This document shows, piece by piece, positions 54,180 through 62,353 of a stretch of 64,000 bases of DNA; position 1 is the first letter of the stretch; every line of letters begins with the position of its first letter. The DNA is from Rhizobium sp. P38BS-XIX (GTDB lineage: Bacteria > Pseudomonadota > Alphaproteobacteria > Rhizobiales > Rhizobiaceae), in the NCBI RefSeq assembly GCF_012641435.1, contig NZ_JABAIJ010000001.1, forward strand, positions 1,302,001 to 1,366,000, given 5' to 3'. The notes under the pieces are model-generated. The model had not been told where the DNA came from and made no database searches. It saw only the letters and a list, made by a program, of their open reading frames with translations. A program made the translations under genes and the position numbers.

Positions 54180-55088
54180 TCAGCGACGCGGTCGCGAGCC
54201 CCGCACCATGCTGCTCCATGCACCCGGCGGAATACCGAAAGCTTTCTTGAAATGCCGCGTCAAATGGCTTTGATCGGCAAACCCCGTTGCGGCGGCCACT
54301 TCGGCAAGCGAGTCGCCAAGGCCTATCATCAGCTTGGCGTGCTGCAGCCTGCGCATCAGCAGAAAACGATGCGGGCTCGTGGCGAAAACCGCGCGAAAAT
54401 GGCGGGCAAGCGCAAAGCGATCGAGCCCGGTGACGCGCTCAAGTTCTTCGGACCGCACGCCGCGCATGACATGCTCCTCAAGATAATCTCTGGCTACCTT
54501 CACCTGCCCCCATGCGATGCTGCCCAAAGGTCGCTGCGGCAGGTTCGCATGCTGAACGAGACCATCGGCAAGACGGGCAACGAAATCATCGACGAAGAGA
54601 TCGTCGAGTTCACGATCGAGCTCCCCGAGCGCCGCCAGAAGCAGCCCGGCGAGCCGGTCATCCTCCACGATCGGATCGCCGATGAAGGGCAGCCCGATAC
54701 GGGCTGTCTCCAGACACTGAAACAGCACCGAAGGCTCCAGATAGAGCATGCGGTAGATGAGCCCGTCCTCGGTCGCCGCGCCACCGTCGTGCAGTTCGTC
54801 GGGATGCAGCACGATCACGCGTCCCGGCAGGCTGTAACGCTGCTCGCCGCGATAGCGAAAGGTCTGCACGCCCCGCATGGTCACACCGAGCGCATAGGTG
54901 TCGTGGCGGTGCAGTTCAAAGGCATCGCCGCGGAACTGGGCTTGAATGCGCTCGATACCGGGATAGGCGGGGGCCGAGAGGATGCTGTTCGTCTCCGGCG
55001 TGACGCACAAACGTTCAAGACCCTCGAAGATCTGTCCGGCTACATCGTCACGTAACGTCTCGTTTCCCGACTGCATGAAAGTGACCAT
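54180..55088 (-). CDS. AraC family transcriptional regulator (AraC_binding type)
   Basis: 302 aa. N-terminal AraC-binding domain (RGDAFELHRHDTYALGVTMRGVQTFRYRG); C-terminal double HTH (RSEELERVTGLDRFALARHFRAVFATSPHRFLLMRRLQHAKLMI and SLAEVAAATGFADQSHLTRHFKKAFGIPPG). It is divergent from a DUF2000 gene with only two bases between the start codons (ATG 55088 here; an internal ATG at 55076 is the alternative). AraC regulators of this kind with adjacent DUF2000 genes are common. Ligand unknown. Confidence 0.9.
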   Translation of the reverse strand: MVTFMQSGNETLRDDVAGQIFEGLERLCVTPETNSILSAPAYPGIERIQAQFRGDAFELHRHDTYALGVTMRGVQTFRYRGEQRYSLPGRVIVLHPDELHDGGAATEDGLIYRMLYLEPSVLFQCLETARIGLPFIGDPIVEDDRLAGLLLAALGELDRELDDLFVDDFVARLADGLVQHANLPQRPLGSIAWGQVKVARDYLEEHVMRGVRSEELERVTGLDRFALARHFRAVFATSPHRFLLMRRLQHAKLMIGLGDSLAEVAAATGFADQSHLTRHFKKAFGIPPGAWSSMVRGSRPRR

Positions 55089-55090
55089 CG

Positions 55091-55498
55091 ATGTTCGATA
55101 CCAAAATCGCGATCGTTCTGCGAAGCGATCTTCAATCCTGGCAAAAGCTGAATGTGACCGCGTTCCTGACGAGCGGTCTTGCCGGACAATATCCGGAAAT
55201 CATCGGCGAACCCTACCGCGATCGCGCCGGCAACGTCTACAACGCTTTGTCGGTCCAGCCGATCATCGTGCTTTCGGCCGATGAGGAAAGCATGGCCACC
55301 ATACATCGACGCTCGCTCGAACGCGGTGTCATTTCCTCGCTTTTCATCGAGGAAATGTTCAAGACCGGCCATGACGCCGCCAATCGTGCCATGTTTTCGG
55401 AATTCGCGCCCGACGATGCCAAGGTCGTCGGCATCGCGCTGCGCGCGGACAAAAAGATCGTCGACAAGATCACCAAGGGCGCCAGCATGCACGGCTGA
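55091..55498 (+). CDS. DUF2000 domain protein
   Basis: 135 aa, a conserved soluble protein with a fold related to peptidyl-tRNA hydrolase II. The start is DTKIAIVLRSDLQSWQKLNVTAFLTSGLAGQYPEIIGEPYRDRAGNVYN, with the conserved end DAANRAMFSEFAPDDAKVVGIALRADKKIVDKITK. ATG 55091 is three bases from the start of the divergent AraC gene, so shared regulatory DNA must lie inside the coding regions. Molecular function unknown. A strong terminator follows. Confidence 0.9.
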   Translation: MFDTKIAIVLRSDLQSWQKLNVTAFLTSGLAGQYPEIIGEPYRDRAGNVYNALSVQPIIVLSADEESMATIHRRSLERGVISSLFIEEMFKTGHDAANRAMFSEFAPDDAKVVGIALRADKKIVDKITKGASMHG

Positions 55499-55505
55499 GC
55501 AGGCC

Positions 55506-55547
55506 GTAACAAAAAGGCCGGGTCGCAAAACCCGGCCTTTTTGTTAC
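55506..55547. terminator. Bidirectional rho-independent terminator
   Basis: Perfect 18-bp inverted repeat (arms 55506-55523 and 55530-55547, 6-nt loop CGCAAA) with T-runs on both strands. It ends DUF2000 (stop at 55498) and the convergent OmpA-family gene (stop at 55563). Confidence 0.92.
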
Positions 55548-55562
55548 GATCGTGCCGCCAGA

Positions 55563-56228
55563 TCAGTTCTGGGCGATCGGCGCGATCTGGATTTCGACGC
55601 GGCGGTTCTGGGCGCGGCCAGCCTCGCTGGCATTCGATGCGACCGGCTGTGACGGGCCGAAGCCGATCGCAGACATGCGGCGCTGGTCGATTCCCTGGCT
55701 GCCGAGATAGGACGCAACCGATCCGGCGCGGCGCTCGGACAGATCCTGGTTATGCTGCAAGCTGCCGGTCGAGTCCGTGTGGCCGTTGACGTCGATCAGC
55801 GTGCGGTTGAACTTGCGCAAAACGATCGCGACGGAATTCAGCGTTGCGAAGAATTCCGGCTTGATCGCATCCTGGTCGATGTCGAAGGTGATTGCAGACG
55901 GCATGTTCAGGATGATGCGGTCGCCGACGCGGGTGACGGAAACGCCGGTGCCCTGCAGCTGCTGGCGCAGTTCGGATTCCTGCTGATCCATGTAATTGCC
56001 GATCCCGGCGCCTGCGAGCGCACCGACGCCGGCGCCAATCAGCGCGGCATTGCGGCGCGAGGCCGGCGAGTGACCGATCAGAAGCCCGGCAACCGCGCCG
56101 ACACCGGCGCCAATCGCTGCACCGCCGGCTGTATTGGAGACTTTCTGCTCCCCCGTATACGGGTCGGTGGTCGTGCAGGCGTTCAAAAAGGCTGCCGCTA
56201 GGGCAAGAATGGCAATTTTCTTGATCAT
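55563..56228 (-). CDS. OmpA family lipoprotein with glycine zipper
   Basis: 221 aa. A lipoprotein signal (KKIAILALAAAFLNACTTTDP; lipobox LNAC) puts it in the envelope. Residues about 30-80 form a glycine zipper (GGAAIGAGVGAVAGLLIGHS and AALIGAGVGALAGAGIGNYMD). The C-terminal 100 residues are a peptidoglycan-binding OmpA domain (ITFDIDQDAIKPEFF ... DVNGHTDSTGSLQHNQDLSERRAGSVASYL). ATG 56228 follows GGAGAG. Expected to link the outer membrane to peptidoglycan. The YiaD/Pal-like group. Confidence 0.92.
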   Translation of the reverse strand: MIKKIAILALAAAFLNACTTTDPYTGEQKVSNTAGGAAIGAGVGAVAGLLIGHSPASRRNAALIGAGVGALAGAGIGNYMDQQESELRQQLQGTGVSVTRVGDRIILNMPSAITFDIDQDAIKPEFFATLNSVAIVLRKFNRTLIDVNGHTDSTGSLQHNQDLSERRAGSVASYLGSQGIDQRRMSAIGFGPSQPVASNASEAGRAQNRRVEIQIAPIAQN

Positions 56229-56412
56229 GGAATCGTCGCTCTCCAGTTCGATGGCCGCAGCAGATATGAAGCATTGCGGCAATATGATGAAGAGAAACCT
56301 TATTCGCGCCTCTGTCCCCAGCGCATGGGACAAAGGCGGTCTTTTTGAGCGTGATGGTTGCCGTTTTTCATCGGCGGGATCGTCAATCATCCCACCTAGC
56401 CCATGCTCTCGG

Positions 56413-57426
56413 TCAAAGATTCTGGAAGAGTTGTGTCACGGTATTGTAGCTCGCATTGGCAATCGAGAGCGATTGCAGACCGAGCTGCTGCTGGGTCTGT
56501 AATGCGAGCACCTTGCTGGACTGCTGCTCCATGTCCGCATCCACGAGCTTGCCGACACCGCTGGTCAGAGAGTCGCTCAAGTTCTTGGCAAATTCGGTCT
56601 GAAGATTGATGCGGGATTCGAGCGAGCCGAAGGCCGAGCCTATCGTGTTGAGCTGCTGCAGCATCCCAGTGACCGTATTGACCATGTCAACGATCGCACC
56701 CTTGGTCGTATTCGCATCCAGCGAAATCTCGACCTGGCCGCTGGTACTGCCGTTCTTGGTGCTGATGAGAACATAGTTTTTCGCCGAACCCGCCGCGGTG
56801 GCGAACGCCGTCGAAGTCAGCACGCCATAGCCACCCGTGCCGCTCGATTGATCGTCGATCAGATAACGCGCATCGTTTGCGGTGATGGCACCCGTCGTCG
56901 CCGTTACGCCCGCATAGTTCAGCATGCCGATCGAGACTGTCCCATGCGAGCCGCGAATCAGTGATCCGGGAACCTCATGCGGTTCTGTCGGATCGGCACC
57001 GTCCCGCAGGACGGTCCAGTTGACGCCGTTGAACGTCGCCGACTCTCCGATGCTGCGCAGCTGTTGTTTCAGCTGCGAGATCTCGTCATTGAGCTTGGAT
57101 TTATCCACGCTCGTCTCATAGGCGCTGACGAGCTTGGTGCGGATCTCCGTCACGACATCGATCGCGCTGCTGACACCTGTGGAAGCGGTACTGACCGTGG
57201 ATGCGGCGAGCCCAAGCGCATCCTGCACCGACGAGATCGAGCCGATATCGGTGCGCGTCATCGTCGAGATTTTCCAGTAGGTGGCGTTGTCCTTGACCGT
57301 CTGAACCCGCAGGCCTGAAGACATCTGCCGCTCGGCATTCGTCAGTTTGGTTTGGGTGTCTTTCAGCACTTCCAGTGCTGTAGTCACAGAGGGACTGACC
57401 CTGATGAAGGTCGAAAAAATACTCAC
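56413..57426 (-). CDS. Flagellin (rhizobial complex-filament type)
   Basis: 337 aa. N-terminal D0/D1 (VTTALEVLKDTQTKLTNAERQMSSGLRVQTVKDNATYWKISTMTRTDIGSISSVQDALGLAASTVSTASTGVSSAIDVV, known by NATYWKI, SSVQDALGLA) and C-terminal D0 (GVGKLVDADMEQQSSKVLALQTQQQLGLQSLSIANASYNTVTQLFQNL) frame a short variable middle domain. The start is GTG 57426. It lies alone; no flagellar gene cluster is around it. In rhizobia minor flagellins located outside the main cluster occur. Its divergence from typical FlaA suggests a minor or specialised subunit. Confidence 0.92.
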   Translation of the reverse strand: MSIFSTFIRVSPSVTTALEVLKDTQTKLTNAERQMSSGLRVQTVKDNATYWKISTMTRTDIGSISSVQDALGLAASTVSTASTGVSSAIDVVTEIRTKLVSAYETSVDKSKLNDEISQLKQQLRSIGESATFNGVNWTVLRDGADPTEPHEVPGSLIRGSHGTVSIGMLNYAGVTATTGAITANDARYLIDDQSSGTGGYGVLTSTAFATAAGSAKNYVLISTKNGSTSGQVEISLDANTTKGAIVDMVNTVTGMLQQLNTIGSAFGSLESRINLQTEFAKNLSDSLTSGVGKLVDADMEQQSSKVLALQTQQQLGLQSLSIANASYNTVTQLFQNL

Positions 57427-57674
57427 GACACAAGAACTCCGGACGCAACAATACGCAACAAATACTAGGAGACATCGGAACCTTGCCGCGTGCGCTCATG
57501 CGCGCGGGCCGACGTGTCGGCGAACAGGGAGCACGGCAAAAACAACACCGATGCTCCAGCGGTTACACCCCGACATGATTAGCAAACACGCTTAATAAAG
57601 CGCTAATTCGAACGCATGATTTACCATAAATGAGAGCGCCGGCCGCAGAAAAAGCAACCCAACCGTGTCCGACT

Positions 57675-60600
57675 TCACTCGGCGGCGCGCAGACCAGCGA
57701 GTTTGCTACGCAATGCCGCATCCGACATCTCGTCGTGCAGACGCTGTTCCTCATGCGTCTGAGGCTTGGCGAAGCGGGCAATCAGCAGATAGGCGACCGG
57801 TGTGATATAGAGCGTCACCAAAGTTGCAAAACCAAGGCCGCCGACGATGACCCAGCCGAGCGCAACGCGGGCTTCCGCGCCTGCACCTTCGGCGAAAACC
57901 AGCGGCACGCCGCCGAGAATGGTCGCGATCATCGTCATCATCACGGGGCGTAGGCGCAATGCGCAGGCCTTCTCGATCGCCTCGCGCACGCCCTCACCCT
58001 TGTCACGAAGCTGATTGGCGAATTCGACGATCAGGATGCCGTTTTTCGCCATGACGCCGACGAGCAACACAAGGCCGATCTGGCTGTAGATGTTGAGGCT
58101 GGAGCCGGTAATGACGAGTGCGAAAATCGCGCAGGCGAGACCGAGCGGCACCGTGGACATGATGATCAGCGAGGACAGGACGCTTTCGAACTGCGCGGCA
58201 AGCACGAGGAAGATGATGACGATGGCAAAGCCGAAAGTCAGCGCCATGCCGCTGGAGTTTTCCTGCAGCGTCGCGGCTTCGGCCAAGGGCATCAGGCGCG
58301 CTCCGGGAGGCAGAAGCGGTGTTGCAATCTGCGTGACTTCATCCACAGCCTGACCGAGCGACATGTTGTTCTTGAGGCCGGCCGTGATCGCCACCGATGC
58401 CAGTTGCTGCTCGCGGGTCAACTGAGGCGCAACGGCATTCTCCTTCAGGGAGGCAACAACCGACATCGGCACGATCTTGCCGTCACCCGTCTTCAGAAAA
58501 ACATTTTCGAGATCCGTGGGATCGTCGATAGGCCGCATCGTCGAGGTCAGCAGCACTGGGTAGGACTCGCCTGCGACGAAGACATCGACCACCGAACGCC
58601 CCTCAAGCAGCGACTGCAGCGCGACCGAAAGACCCGATATGTCGATGCCGAGATCCGACGCCCGCTCTCGATCGATGGCAACGGAAACCTGGGCCTGCGT
58701 CGGCTCGTTATTGAGCCGTGGCGTGTCGAACCGGCCCGTTGCATCGAGCGCCTGCACAAGCTTCAGCGCCGATGCCGTCAGTTCCTCATGATTGTTGCCG
58801 ATAATGGCCATCTGCACGCCGCTGCCGGCGCCGCGAATGCGCAGACTATTGGCCTGGATGACATTACCTCTTAGTGCCGGCACGTTTGCCATAGCGCGGT
58901 TGATGTCGGTGACGATATCCTGCTGTGTGCGGTCGCGATCGCTCCAGGGCGCCAGCGTCAGCACCATGAAGCCGCTGTTCTTCTGGCTGCTCATCCCCGA
59001 GATCGCATAGATGTTGCGGATATCGCCGCTGTCCACCAGCGGCTGCAGCCCCTCCTCCACGCGCTGCAGCTGGTCCTTCGTATAATCCAGCCCGGCGCCC
59101 TGCGGCGTCGTCAGCCGAAGCATGACCATGGCCCGGTCCTCGTTCGGCGTCAGCTCGCTCTTGACCGTCATGAAGGCCAGGACAGCCGCAGCCGAAAACA
59201 GGCCGCAGAAGACGATGACGACGAACGGCACGTTCAGGCAGCTGCGCAGCGTGCGGCGATAGACAGCGGCAAACAGCTCGCCGAAACGACCGAGCACGCC
59301 ATGATCCTCGCGCATCTCCTTCGTCAGCATCCGGGATGCAAGCATCGGACACAGCGTCAAGGCGACGATCGACGACAGGCCGACGGAGAAGGCCAGCACG
59401 AAACCAAACTCGCGAAACAGACCACCCACCTGCCCCGGCAGGAATGACAACGGTATGAACACGGCGGCGAGCGTCGCGGTCGTGGCGATGACCGCGAAGA
59501 AGACCTCGCGCGTGCCGAGCACGGCAGCGGCCCGCGGGCCGATCTTTTCGGCCCTGCGGCGCACGATGTTCTCAAGCACGACGATCGCGTCGTCGACCAC
59601 CAGACCCGTGGCCAGCACGATCGCCAGCAGCGTGAGAATATTCACCGAGAAGCCGACCATATAAAGCGCGGCGAGCGTCCCTGTCAGCGCGACAGGCATG
59701 GTGACGACCGGGATCAGCGTTGCGCGCCAGTCCCGCAGGAAGAGATAGATGACGACGGTGACGATCAGCGCCGAAAGCACGAGCGCGAGCACCACCTCGT
59801 GGATCGCACCCTGAATGAACACGGCATCGTCGCTGGTGATGACGATGCGCGTACCCTCGGGCAGCGATTTCGACAGCTGCGCGACGACGGCCTTCACGCC
59901 CTCGGAAATATTCAGCGTGTTCGATTGCGCCTGTCGGATGATACCGAGACCGACGCCCTGCACACCGTTCGAGCGCAGCGCGGTTGTGCCGTCTCGTGGC
60001 CCGAGCGTGACGGTGGCGACATCGGACAACCGCACGCGGTTCTTGATGATCAGCCGCGAAAAATCCTCCGGCGTCTGCAAAGCCGCCGTCGCGCGAACGA
60101 CGATATCCTGACGCGCGCTCTTCAGCGATCCCGCCGGCACGTCGAGCGCCGCCGTCGAAAGCGCAGTTGTCAGATCGCCGATTGTCAGTCCCCGACCGGC
60201 GAGCGCCGCCTGATCGACATCGATGCGGAAAACCTTCTCCTGATCGCCGTAAAGCTCGACATCGGCGACGCCCTCGACCGATGCGAGGCGATCGGTAATG
60301 TCCCTGTCGACAAGCTGCGTCAGGTCATCCATCGTCAGCGTGCTCGATGTAACGGCAAGACGCATGATCGGCTGCGAATCCGAATCCGCCTTGACGATCT
60401 GCGGCGCATCCGCCTGATCCGGCAGTTGCTCCGTGATGCGGCCGATCGCGTCGCGAACGTCGTTGGCGGCAACAGATAGATCCGTCGCATCGGAGAACTC
60501 GAGCGTTACCCTGCTCTGACCGAAGGACGAGCTGGATGAGACCGATTTCAGACCGCTGACGCGGGCAACCGCGCCCTCGATGATCTTCGTCAGCTCCTGG

Positions 60601-60830
60601 TCGACCGTCTGCGGCGATGCGCCATCGAAAACGGTTCGAACGGAGACGACCGGTCGATCGACATCGGGCAGCTCACGCACTTCGACGCCGAAATAGGCGG
60701 CAAGGCCGGCAACGACTAGCAGCGTGTTGAACACCAGCGCCAGGATCGGCCGGCGCACGAAAAGCGCGGTAAAGGACTGCTTGTCCGGCCGCGCGGCGCC
60801 CTCGTTCAAATCGTCACCCGACCCCATCAT
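57675..60830 (-). CDS. RND family efflux permease (HAE-1)
   Basis: 1051 aa inner-membrane proton antiporter of the AcrB type. The sequence has the N-terminal LFVRRPILALVFNTLLVVAGLAAYFGVEVRELPDVDRPVVSVRTVFDGASPQTVDQELTKIIE pattern (markers RRPILA and VDQELTKIIE), a first group of membrane helices with the TGLVVDDAIVVLENIVRR motif (two Asp of the proton relay), and a second with LVLLVGVMAKNGILIVEFANQLRDKG. ATG 60830 is chosen; a longer reading into the adaptor gene is a frame overlap. It overlaps the adaptor gene by 4 nt and is co-transcribed with it. Outer-membrane factor not present here. Confidence 0.95.
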   Translation of the reverse strand: MMGSGDDLNEGAARPDKQSFTALFVRRPILALVFNTLLVVAGLAAYFGVEVRELPDVDRPVVSVRTVFDGASPQTVDQELTKIIEGAVARVSGLKSVSSSSSFGQSRVTLEFSDATDLSVAANDVRDAIGRITEQLPDQADAPQIVKADSDSQPIMRLAVTSSTLTMDDLTQLVDRDITDRLASVEGVADVELYGDQEKVFRIDVDQAALAGRGLTIGDLTTALSTAALDVPAGSLKSARQDIVVRATAALQTPEDFSRLIIKNRVRLSDVATVTLGPRDGTTALRSNGVQGVGLGIIRQAQSNTLNISEGVKAVVAQLSKSLPEGTRIVITSDDAVFIQGAIHEVVLALVLSALIVTVVIYLFLRDWRATLIPVVTMPVALTGTLAALYMVGFSVNILTLLAIVLATGLVVDDAIVVLENIVRRRAEKIGPRAAAVLGTREVFFAVIATTATLAAVFIPLSFLPGQVGGLFREFGFVLAFSVGLSSIVALTLCPMLASRMLTKEMREDHGVLGRFGELFAAVYRRTLRSCLNVPFVVIVFCGLFSAAAVLAFMTVKSELTPNEDRAMVMLRLTTPQGAGLDYTKDQLQRVEEGLQPLVDSGDIRNIYAISGMSSQKNSGFMVLTLAPWSDRDRTQQDIVTDINRAMANVPALRGNVIQANSLRIRGAGSGVQMAIIGNNHEELTASALKLVQALDATGRFDTPRLNNEPTQAQVSVAIDRERASDLGIDISGLSVALQSLLEGRSVVDVFVAGESYPVLLTSTMRPIDDPTDLENVFLKTGDGKIVPMSVVASLKENAVAPQLTREQQLASVAITAGLKNNMSLGQAVDEVTQIATPLLPPGARLMPLAEAATLQENSSGMALTFGFAIVIIFLVLAAQFESVLSSLIIMSTVPLGLACAIFALVITGSSLNIYSQIGLVLLVGVMAKNGILIVEFANQLRDKGEGVREAIEKACALRLRPVMMTMIATILGGVPLVFAEGAGAEARVALGWVIVGGLGFATLVTLYITPVAYLLIARFAKPQTHEEQRLHDEMSDAALRSKLAGLRAAE

Positions 60831-61993
60831 TGCGTGATGACCTCCGAGGCCTGCGCGACATCGCGAGCGAAACGAACAGCGCCACCCTCCGTCACCCGCT
60901 GCAAACCTTCCGTGACGATGAGATCGCCGTCGCGCAGCTCGCCCTTCACCAGGACGGCATCCGGATTGCGCTGCACGATACTGACCCTCACCTTGGACGA
61001 TTTTCCATCGGCGACGCGCCACACATGCGCACCCTCGCCGTCCCATTGCACGGCCAGCGGATCGACGGATGGATAACTATCTCCTGCAAAACGCATGCCG
61101 ACGTTGAAGGACATGCCGGCTCGCAGCTCATCCGCGGCATTGTCGATGCGGGCGCGCACACGCAGCGTCCGGCTGGCGCCGTCAACACGATTGTCGATCG
61201 CTTCGACCACGCCCGTGAAAACGCGCCCCGGCAGCGCGACCGATGTCGCCTCCACCGGCTGCTCGACCTTCACCGTGTTGGCAAAGCGTTCCGGCACCCA
61301 GTAATCCACCAGGATCTCGGAGCGATCATCGAGCATGACGATATTGCTTGCGGTCGTGACGTTGTCGCCGACGACAACGGGCACAATGCCGACGATGCCA
61401 TCGATCGGCGCGACGACATCGCGCCGCCTCAGGGCCAATTCGGCCGATTGCAGCGCCAGTTTGGCTCCCTGCTCGACGATTTCGGCATCGAAGACATCCA
61501 TGCGCGAGACGCTGGATTTGATGTTCCGGTAAAGCTGCGATTTCTCCGAAGCGCTTTTCAGCGCCACCTCCGCCTGTCCGCGAGCAATGATCTGCTCGTC
61601 GTCATCGAGGCGCGCCAGCACTTGCCCCTGCTGCACGCGATCACCGGACTTGATGAGGATTTCGCGGATCGTGCCCGCAGCCTGAGGCATGACAATGACG
61701 GAGCGGATCGCATCACCCGTGCCGATCGCGCTGAGCCGATCATTAACGATGCCGCCGACAACCGGCTCGGTGACGACAAGAGGAATGTTCTGACCGCGCC
61801 GCCTGCCGGAATTGTCAGCCGTATTGGCCGTGCCGTCCTTGAGAGCGTCGGCAGGCCTGATCATCGCAACGATATGGTCAGGTAGACCGGCCTTCTGCAA
61901 CAGGTCTGCTGCACCCGGCACGAAGGCCACGGCAACGGCGATCGCCCCCACCAGCAAGATTATAGACAAGGAAAGCTGCTTCCAGGCGGTCAT
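60827..61993 (-). CDS. RND efflux periplasmic adaptor (HlyD/AcrA family)
   Basis: 388 aa. N-terminal membrane anchor (SLSIILLVGAIAVAVAFVPGA) rather than a lipobox, then a barrel-sandwich (lipoyl-like) hybrid domain with RDVVAPIDGIVGIVPVVVGDNVTTASNIVMLDDRS, a coiled-coil hairpin (LIARGQAEVALKSASEKSQLYRNIKSSVSRMD), and a beta-barrel. Works with the permease encoded immediately downstream. ATG 61993 (MTAWKQ, preceded by GGAGACG) is selected over an earlier in-frame start. First gene of the efflux operon; no regulator gene is next to it. Confidence 0.94.
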   Translation of the reverse strand: MTAWKQLSLSIILLVGAIAVAVAFVPGAADLLQKAGLPDHIVAMIRPADALKDGTANTADNSGRRRGQNIPLVVTEPVVGGIVNDRLSAIGTGDAIRSVIVMPQAAGTIREILIKSGDRVQQGQVLARLDDDEQIIARGQAEVALKSASEKSQLYRNIKSSVSRMDVFDAEIVEQGAKLALQSAELALRRRDVVAPIDGIVGIVPVVVGDNVTTASNIVMLDDRSEILVDYWVPERFANTVKVEQPVEATSVALPGRVFTGVVEAIDNRVDGASRTLRVRARIDNAADELRAGMSFNVGMRFAGDSYPSVDPLAVQWDGEGAHVWRVADGKSSKVRVSIVQRNPDAVLVKGELRDGDLIVTEGLQRVTEGGAVRFARDVAQASEVITQ

Positions 61994-62141
61994 GCACGTC
62001 TCCGGCTCGTGTGTCAGAGGCGATGAAATCGCGTCGTTGATGTCTGCGCGGCCCCTTATCACCCAGCGCACTTACCGGGGCCGAATTCGCGTCGGGCATC
62101 GTCGTAATGCAAGATTGTGCCCGATTTGGCGCAATATCGTG

Positions 62142-62172
62142 TCTTTGGGTACATCCGGCAAGCTTTGGTACA
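62142..62172. promoter_or_regulatory. Direct repeat upstream of the efflux operon
   Basis: CTTTGGGTACAT at 62142-62153 and CTTTGGTACAT at 62162-62172, about two helical turns apart, in the 360-base gap between the efflux adaptor and uvrD. It is the only clear repeat there and could be a regulator site or an AT-rich promoter part. Confidence 0.35.
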
Positions 62173-62353
62173 TATTATGACGAAGATGTAATCTTTGCGC
62201 GAGCAACGACACGTTTCATCGCCGCGTCGACAAACGCTTTGCGAGCGTACACCACTACGCGATCGCGGATTTTAGCCTGTGAATGTGCACTTTTTGTTCT
62301 AGTTTCGGCCCGTTTCTTTTGCCTTTCGGGGCAGAATCATTACATTGGGCGGC

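Noticed and set aside
57675..61046. Longer reading of the RND permease with 72 extra N-terminal residues
   Set aside because: The extra part is Arg/Gly-rich and lies in the adaptor gene out of frame; ATG 60830 gives the normal N-terminus.
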